NCBI GenBank assembly: GCA_004794785.1
Contig: SJOL01008829.1
Coordinates: forward strand, 710,118 to 774,117
From: Opisthorchis felineus
Lineage: Eukaryota; Platyhelminthes; Trematoda; Opisthorchiida; Opisthorchiidae
DNA: 64,000 nucleotides
Direction of reading: 5' to 3'
This document shows, one piece after another, positions 56,763 to 64,000 of the stretch (its first letter is position 1; the number at the start of each line of letters is the position of its first letter). The notes beneath the pieces are model-generated. The model worked only from the letters and a program-made list of their open reading frames with translations. It was not told where the DNA came from and made no database searches. The position numbers and the translations under genes were made by a program.

Positions 56763-59401
56763 TGGATGCTCCAACGGACCGCAGTTCTGACCCTGAGAAC
56801 GATACTTCCTATCGACAGTTATCCGGGCTCATTCGTCAGGCGAGAAACAGTGACATTTCGATCCTTCCGGGCGATGCGAACGTCCAAGTCGGTCACTGGG
56901 CTCCTTGGAATCACATCTGGGCGGTCGATTCGGAGCCGACGCTCATCACACAGACAACGGACAGCGACTCCTGAGGTTGTGTGATTATCATTAACTGTTT
57001 CTAGTTAGCATGGATTTTAAAAATAAACGTTCGCATTGCGTAACCTGGCGGCTACCTAGCGCAAGTTAACCGTGGACTCAGCTGGACCACGTGGCTATCA
57101 GCCACCGGTGGAGAGCCACAATTCAAGATTACCCTTCCTTCAGGGGGTATACAATTTGATTCCCATCAAGCCATGGTGAGAGCACACCTGACAGTTCGTT
57201 CTCCTTCAGGCCTCCGCAAGAATCAGGCCTTCAAGAAGCATGCAAATCAACCATCTTGGGAGAACTATCATAGCTCATCAGTATCGACCTGGGCTAGGTG
57301 AGCTACTCTTTAGTGAACCAACACTGTACTGTTGCGAGCACGCGGATGGAGCACGACGAAACTTGAAAGAAGCTATGGTAGCGGCGTTCACTGCTATCGG
57401 TCCGACTTCTCCGATACGATGAAATGACTACCAAATATGGTTAAGGTCGCTAGTCCTGATTTACACCAGGAAATCCATACAAGCGGTCGAGTCCGAATCC
57501 GTCTAACGCCAAACAGTGAAGATCATAAGGAAAGACCGAGGGTTTTGGTGGACATCGAAAGCTCAGATGAAGGCTCTTACTCCTGAAAAAGGCCATAACC
57601 TATACCAATTAATATAATTGATCGGCCAGAAGAAAGCAAGAGTCAGTGAAACGGTAAGTGAAGAAGGCGGCTCATAGATTCACTCGCTAAAACGCCATCG
57701 GGAAAGATTGGCCGGAAACTTCAAACAGCCGTTTAGCTGGCCTCCGGCAACACATCCCTGGAGACAGCGCATACGGGAAAATGGAATATAAACCTCAGTC
57801 GTCCGCCAAAAGAAATAAGGCACGATAGCCCTCCTAAAACGTGGAGGATTCCTGATTACGCAAATCTTACTGGCACTAAATGGAGCGAAGATAAAATGTC
57901 TGCAGAATGAAGAACATCGACAGACCTTCCTGCCTTCAAATAGGGCAAGCAAAAACTGAGTAAAAATCACCGTGGCATTAGCCTGGGAGCAGTAGCATCG
58001 AAGGTGCCACTGGTCTTATCCTTCGAGGATTTACTGAACACATGGAGAGGCCGTGAAAACCAAACCGGATTTCTCCTGCAAGAGACATCATTGATCACAT
58101 TCTCACCCTATGACGGATTCTGGAACGACGACACTGCTTCCAGCAAATAACAGTGATGATCTTCCTTGACTTGGAAGCTGCCTTTAACTCTATGGATCGT
58201 CAGGCACTATGGCAGTGCCTATGGAGCAAAGATGCCCGCAATAAATGCTTGACGCCCTTTAAGGCACTGTACGCCAACTCCTATAGACGTGTGGAGGTCT
58301 ATGATAAGCTCTGACCTGAGTTCAGTACACCAAGTGGCGTCAGGCAAGACTGTCCTCTTTCATCCTTCTCCTTCAACTTCACCGCTGATATGATTATGGA
58401 GGACTCACTCCCAGTCTCTAGTGCCTGTAGAGTTGAAATACTCCCATGGTATTCGCTCACAAATATCGAGTAAGCAGACGACATAACTGCTCCTGTAGCT
58501 GGCGGCGTAGTCCTGCAAATAATGTTAAATAATCTAAATAATTTTGCCACACTGTCTGGCGTGCGCTTCACACCCGCAAAGTGTGGAGTGCTACTGCAGT
58601 ACTAGGTGGGCTCGAACCCTAAGCTCATGCTTGCGGATGAGCTGATTTGGGTAGTAGGCGAATTTTTCTACCTGGGCGGCTGCATCAGTCACAGTAGTCT
58701 AGCCAAAGATGATATTTCCATCCGTAGTGGGAAACCCAGAGTAGCTTTCGCGAACCTGTATCGCCTGTGACGTAGGCGTGACATCAGATTATCTGTCAAG
58801 GGTCGAGTTTAAAATGCTGCGGTGCGCTCCATATTGTTATACGGGTCAGAAAGCTAGCCACCGCGTACTAAGGACGCTGAAAAACTTTCAGTGTTTAACC
58901 ACCGCAGTCTTCGAAGTCTGGTGGGAACACTGCGTCAGTAATGCGTCGAGTGTTTTTCAGAAGAAATAAATCGCCCACAATAGGTGAATTGATCACGCTC
59001 TATAGGTTGCGCGGGCTTGGTCACGTGCTCCATATGCCAGTTGACCGACTTCCTCGAAGAGCATTCTTCGCACAACCATGTGAAAGGTGGAGATAAGCCA
59101 GAAAAGGTCAAGCATTGAACTGGCAGTAGAGCATGAAGGTCAGTACTAGCAAACCAAACCCGGCAAACTAGCTTTGCCGCCTTCCTTGTTGGGAACTCCG
59201 AGACTGGACACATCAATAGAGACATCGTCAGATATGGTCCAGTAGCGCGCTCTAAGACGCGTATGCATCCAAGCTGCTACCCTCAATGCGTAGCTTAACC
59301 TCCCAATGTCTCCATTCAAAGAGTTTGCTGATATTGATGCACTGATGCACTAACTATATCAGCAACCGCCTCCAATGCATAGGTATCTACCATACCTCCC
59401 C

Positions 59402-62400
59402 AATTCAATATCAATTTATCAGCTATGAACCGTGTACCATTTGCACAATGGTTCCAGCAGCTACAGTTTCGATCACCGGAAAGTGGGAGAATGCGGGAGA
59501 TACGGCCAAGCCTTGGAGGCGATGGGATGTTCAGTTAATTCGGGAATTAAGTAGCTATGCATTGAAGGCGATAGCTTTGATGCATGAACGCCACTGACTG
59601 CGCGATTGGGCCATTTCTGCCAGTGTCATTAGCCATTGTTGACTTGAGTCCCGGGGTCCCCATCCAGGGAGGCGGTACCTGTCGGCCCGACTAAGTTAAC
59701 CGGTTAGCGTTTTCAAACTTCGTTCCCAGGTCATACATTGTCCACCTCTCGATCGCCTCCACTCAGCACAGGGCTGGGAGAAAAGAGCTCTGAGAGGCAG
59801 GCGGTCTTCTGACATGCGGAGTACATGTCCTAACCAGCGTAACCTATGAAACGTGAGTAATTCATCTATCGCGGGAAAGTTCATTCTTCCTAGGACTATC
59901 TGGCGTACCTCAGCATTGCTAATCCGATGTTCGCACCAGACCTGACCAATGCTTCGGAGACACCGGTGGTCAAACACGGACATCTTCCATATGCCCTCTG
60001 TGCGTAGGGGCCACGTCTCTGATCCATAAAGCAGTATGGATCGCACCACCCCCCATGTACACTCGTCCCTTGACAGACAAACTGACGTCGCGTCGGCGCC
60101 ATAGGTGTCGGAGGTTGGCAAAAACTGGCCTGGCATTTCCGATTCGAGAAATAATCTCATCTCCAGCCAGTCCACCGGAACTTATACAGCTGTCCAGGTA
60201 AACAAATTTACCTAGCACGTCGATTGGCCTGCAAACATGAGGTGTGGGTTTGGTTCCACCCAGTCTTGTAGCAGCACTTTAAACTTTGCAGGTGTGAAGC
60301 GCATGCCAAACCGTGCGGTAGAGTTATTTAGGTTATTTAAAATCGTTTGCATTTGGGAAGGATCTGAACCAAGGAGAGCAATATCGTCCACATACTCAAT
60401 GTCTGTGAGCGAACGTCCCGGGAGCATTTCGACTCCCGAGGTTTCAGAGGCAGGCAGAGAAATTTCAAGCAGCATATCAATAGCAAAGTTGAAGAGGAAA
60501 GGGGAAAGAGGACAGCCTTGTCTTACACCACTGGACGTGGTGAACTCAGGCGAGAGCTTCCCGTATACTCGTACGCGCCCACAGGAGTTCGCATACAGTG
60601 TCCTCATTAGGGATAGAAATTTGGAAGGGACACCTCTGATCGCCAGACACTGCCAAAGTTGCTGACGATCGACAGAATCAAAAACAGCTTTCAAATCAAG
60701 AAAAACGACCAACGTGGGCTGTCTGAAGGAGTGGAGCTGTTCAAGAATTTGTCTCAAGGTAAAGATATGGTCGATGCATCCTCGACCAGGGCGAAACCCA
60801 CCTTGATTCTCACGAATCTGTCTCTCCCGATAATCCATCAACCTGCGCAAAATAATGCCAGAGAGCACCTTAGATGAGACGGATACCAGGTTGATACCAC
60901 GATGGTTTCCACTTGACGTTCTTGCTCCTTTTTGAAAACTGGGATGATGGTCGAGGAGCTCCATTCGGCTGGTATTCTGTTTTCATTCCAATTCTTCTGT
61001 AGTATGGTCGTCGGAGTGTTAACCAGGATCTCGCCACCTTCTTTGAAGAGCGCCGGGTGTAGACCATCCGGGCCAGGTGTCTTGTCGCGCTTCAGGATTG
61101 CTATCCCACGCTGGATTTCGGTTGCTGATGGTGGCTTGGTCAATGTTCCATTCGGACCCGCTTGGTTCTTCCAGCGGCTGTGTTGAAGGAGACCAGACGA
61201 ACTGTTCCTGGAAGTACTCAGCCCACCGCTCAAGACGGCGATTGAGGGAGTGAACTGCTGCTCCGTCTTTTTCGCATATTGTCTCACTGACACTTGCCTT
61301 TTTTTGACCCGTTGATCGAATCAGTTGAAACAGAGCGCGGCTGTTGCCTGCAGCGAAAGCCTTCTGCATCTCCTGGGCCTTCGAAATACACCAGCGTTCT
61401 CTGTCATTCTTCAAGCCCTTGATTATCCGGTGTTTCAGGGATCTGCGTGCGCCATCATAGCCGCTAGTTGCTGGTATGGCCTTTCTGGCAGCAATAAGAT
61501 CTGCTGATCTCGAAGATATCCAGTGTTCATTGAGTCGAGTCAGATGGGCTGGACAAACAGCTCTGAAAGCTGAGAGCATTGCTTTTTCAACTCGCCTCCA
61601 TTCATCCTCCAAGCAATCTTCTTCGTCCACATAACTGTGCGCTTCCAGTAGCTTTCTAGCCAGATCAGCTCGATACTGTTCAGCTACTGAAACTTGTCGA
61701 AGTTGACGAACGGATCTGCTCTCTTTCGGCACGCGTAGTGCTGGCGGAAAGCGAAGTGCTAAGCGGGTCCGCAGGATGGCGTGATCAGAGCCAAGTTGCG
61801 TACCCCAGAAGGAACGACAATCCTTAACTGAGGCTCTCCATCGGTACCTGATAGCCATATGGTCCAATTGAGTCCACAACTGTCATGTGGTACGTAGCCC
61901 CCAAGTAACTCGGTGTGAGCGTTTCTGATGGAAGTTCGTACTGGACAGGAACAGACGATGATCCGCACACAACTGACGAAGCCGCTCTCCATTATCCGTA
62001 CGCTCAGCATCGACTCCAAAGCTATGATCTAACTGTGCTTATTCCGGACTTAGTCGTCCAACTTGGGAATTCGTATCACCCGCCAGGATTACTATATCCG
62101 TCCTTCATGCCGACCGAAGCAGTCGTGACAGATCTTGATAAAACTCGTCCTTCTCAGTCTCAGAACTGCTATCTGTTGGGGCGTATGCTGATACGACAAA
62201 CAGACACCGTTTACCGCATCGAATTGCGTTAATCCTAATTGAGCCAGACAACCGCACAGCACAAAAACGACTGTTTACTGGAATCCAGTCTAGTAAGATG
62301 CTTTCAGCCTTGAAGCTCAGTGCAACTCCCAAACCGTAGATACCACGAGCCATTGCGTCAGGATCACCGGATGCCCGAAGAGTGAAATGTGGAACATCTG

Positions 62401-62478
62401 GGCTCGTCCTAAGCGGCTTGAGGAGCACGACCGAAGTGGGGTCTTGTATCCGTGTTTCGGAGACACAACATACGGATC
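59402..62478 (-). mobile_element. RTE-A copy 3, best preserved endonuclease-RT body
   Basis: Endonuclease from about 62470 ([14 protein letters not shown]) through [13 protein letters not shown] (62215-62160) and SDHAILRTRLALRF (about 61790-61740). Linker KTPGPDGLHPALFKEGG near 61090. The RT frame 60964-60212 is 250 codons without a stop: [64 protein letters not shown] and EYVDDIALL (YVDD catalytic box). A C-terminal block and 3' UTR follow to about 59402. Frameshifts near 61170, 60940, 60215 and 60060 disable it. The endonuclease start is missing. Confidence 0.92.
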
Positions 62479-64000
62479 GTGGGAGGGGTAAAGGTGCGGG
62501 CAAAGGTCGGTGAACGGAGAGATGAAAGGACGAATGATACTTTCCGCTTAACCAGGCCAAGGAGGTGGGTTTGTTTGAATACCTGATCCTTCGACTTAGA
62601 AGTCGGACCCAAAGGACGTTGCGAGAATGCGGGGTCTTGTTCTGGTACCCTGACTGTTGCCTCTGACCGAAAAGTTCGAACACAAAACACAGGGTAGTAG
62701 GAGATACTTGATAAACCTTTCCCGGAACCAGTGACTCAATAGTCCGATAAGCTTGGCCTAGCCCGAAGGCGCAGAGAGAAGGCATACATGTCCCATTCCT
62801 TATGCTACTGCGCACGGCAAATACGTTTGGAGCCACATCGGGCTCTTCGTAGATATCAATCGTATTTTGACCGTATTGGACGATCGCTGGCGGTCGCGGT
62901 CAACGGTTGGGCGACCGGAGCGTGCGGCTTTTAGAACCGACTTTTGTAACCTGTTTTTCATAGATGGAAAGCTGCATCGCTGCTTTCATAAATGTAGACA
63001 TGCTTGCCACCTAGAGGAAACAGCTCTCCCACTTTCCAGTGATCAAAACTGTAGCAGCTGGGACCAACGTACCCATGGTGCATAGTTTATAGTTGATAAA
63101 TCGAACCGAAAATTGAACACCTTACTGGCTCCACACTCCTATCGCACAGGACAGAACGACTTTACGTCCGGACCGTCTCGTGTTACGGCTGGTCGCAACA
63201 TGGGGTTCGCTACTCTTTATATGACTGTCTCCCCTTGGTTTTTCTGACATGGGTGCACTTTGCGGACCGAAGTTACAGTCAGTATAGCCCCCGAGATCAT
63301 CCCGGCACTCAAGCCTGACCTTTTTGTCTGGAACCATGGCAAAAAAGTGTACAATCACTGGCCGCGAAAATGCAAACAACGAATCAGCCAACATATTCAA
63401 TGTCAGATTTTGCGGAAGGTTTCTCAAAAGGTTTATGTTGGCTTACCTCAAAATCGTAAAACGAGTGAAAACGAGAGCACTTTAGTTACCTTACCTGCAA
63501 ACAGGGTGCTATGGGAGTTATACCGTATTTTAATCAACCTCTTTTAGCTGACCCTACGCCTTTCAACAGCGGTTCTCTGCTGAATAACATTTCGGGGATT
63601 AGGGACTTCTGAGGGTCCGCGAGGTAGTCGGGAAACCCGCTCAGCGATTTCCCATCACTGAATCAATATTTCTGAGCTACCCTTACGATTACTTTTAATA
63701 CTGTGCGTTTGTGACGATAGTTTTACTTTATGTTGAAAATACTAAAAATGAACCATCATTTCGCCGCTGCACATGAAGGTTGATACTGCTCTTCTGGAAC
63801 TTATTTTCAAGCTAATACAAAATAGTCAGCTTATTCTGTAGAGCCAACAATGAGATTTTGAAAGAGCTTTATTACATTCCTTTAGGCCTTTGCAATCAGA
63901 ATTACAATGCAATTCGATAAAAAGTTGAATTGAGCCTCATGTATTTCCATCTCGTATTACACCTACTCGTAGAATGAAATCCGCTGCTCCCTTTGGCTTT
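62476..64000. repeat. 1.52-kb near-identical direct repeat, copy 2
   Basis: Same sequence as 48926-50451 with a constant offset (13550, then 13549 after a one-base deletion). At its left edge it is fused directly to the RTE-A3 endonuclease codons for V-C-C-V-S-E-T, replacing the domain's first ~45 residues. It reaches the window end, so its full extent is unknown. Confidence 0.95.

Larger units (their letters stand above)
55255..59401 (+). mobile_element. RTE-B, near full-length but dead, + strand copy
   Basis: 5' UTR 55255-56160, then endonuclease (LNPRDPFDIGALNVRTLRQ near 56170-56225, then VYFISGTRM) interrupted at 56553 by a SINE. It continues SVDAPTD, ILPGDANVQVG near 56860 and the linker (VSETVSEEGG near 57650). 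RT pieces (58020-58400) are broken by stops. The segment VEFKMLRCAPYCYTGQ near 58805 and the C-terminal block (ITLYRLRGLGHVLHMPVDRLPRRAFF, 58990-59070) lead to a 3' UTR cut at 59401, where RTE-A3 joins. Without the SINE it is about 3.94 kb, like the other full-length RTE-B. Confidence 0.87.

Noticed and set aside
1..64000. Prokaryotic operon, CRISPR array or viral genome
   Set aside because: Spliced genes, GT-AG introns and eukaryotic retroelements throughout; no regularly spaced repeats and no viral gene set.

Overview
The window looks like nuclear DNA of a digenean flatworm (a liver- or lung-fluke type trematode). The evidence is spliced eukaryotic genes with long introns, moderate GC, and many decayed non-LTR retrotransposons of the RTE clade whose endonuclease/RT proteins are of the type common in trematode genomes. 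The genus cannot be fixed from sequence alone. There is no prokaryotic, organellar or viral gene content, no CRISPR array and no rRNA. Two host genes were reconstructed by hand from splice sites and reading phase. On the + strand, the DEAD-box RNA helicase DDX52/ROK1 (ribosome biogenesis) runs from about 361 or 1043 to the stop at 19738, with eight supported exons and all helicase motifs. On the - strand, a PCMTD-type protein (an L-isoaspartyl methyltransferase-like fold with a SOCS-box-like C-terminus) runs from its ATG at 54713 down to the stop at 20019. It has six exons whose phases all agree and encodes 607 residues. The genes converge, with 280 bp between their stop codons. Together they occupy most of the window, and over 90 % of that span is intron. 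The introns and the right flank are filled with transposons. Four local RTE families are distinguished here: RTE-A (- strand copies at 3745-7870, 46135-50570 and 59402-64000), RTE-B (4238-4980, 25355-26037, 27785-32700, 37414-37725 and 55255-59401), RTE-C (about 1950-3325, 26195-26550, 30685-31755 and 35785-36390) and a very old RTE-D (44060-45400). Most end in short microsatellite tails such as (GAT)n. A tRNA-derived SINE with an (ATT)n tail occurs at least five times. One solo LTR with TG...CA ends and a 5-bp target duplication lies at 41615-42009. Several insertions are nested, and their target-site duplications can be read directly: SINE in RTE-B at 56553, RTE-C in RTE-B at 30685, RTE-B in RTE-A at 4238, and RTE-A3 in the 3' UTR of an RTE-B copy at 59402. 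A 1.52-kb block is present twice (48926-50451 and 62476-64000) at over 99 % identity although its flanks are far more diverged. The points most worth following are the fluke PCMTD protein (textbook elongin-binding BC-box, and a ~105-residue acidic insertion inside the methyltransferase fold), the shared 3' end of the SINE and RTE-B, the long 5' UTR of the RTE elements with repeated TGACTCA motifs, and the near-identical 1.5-kb block.
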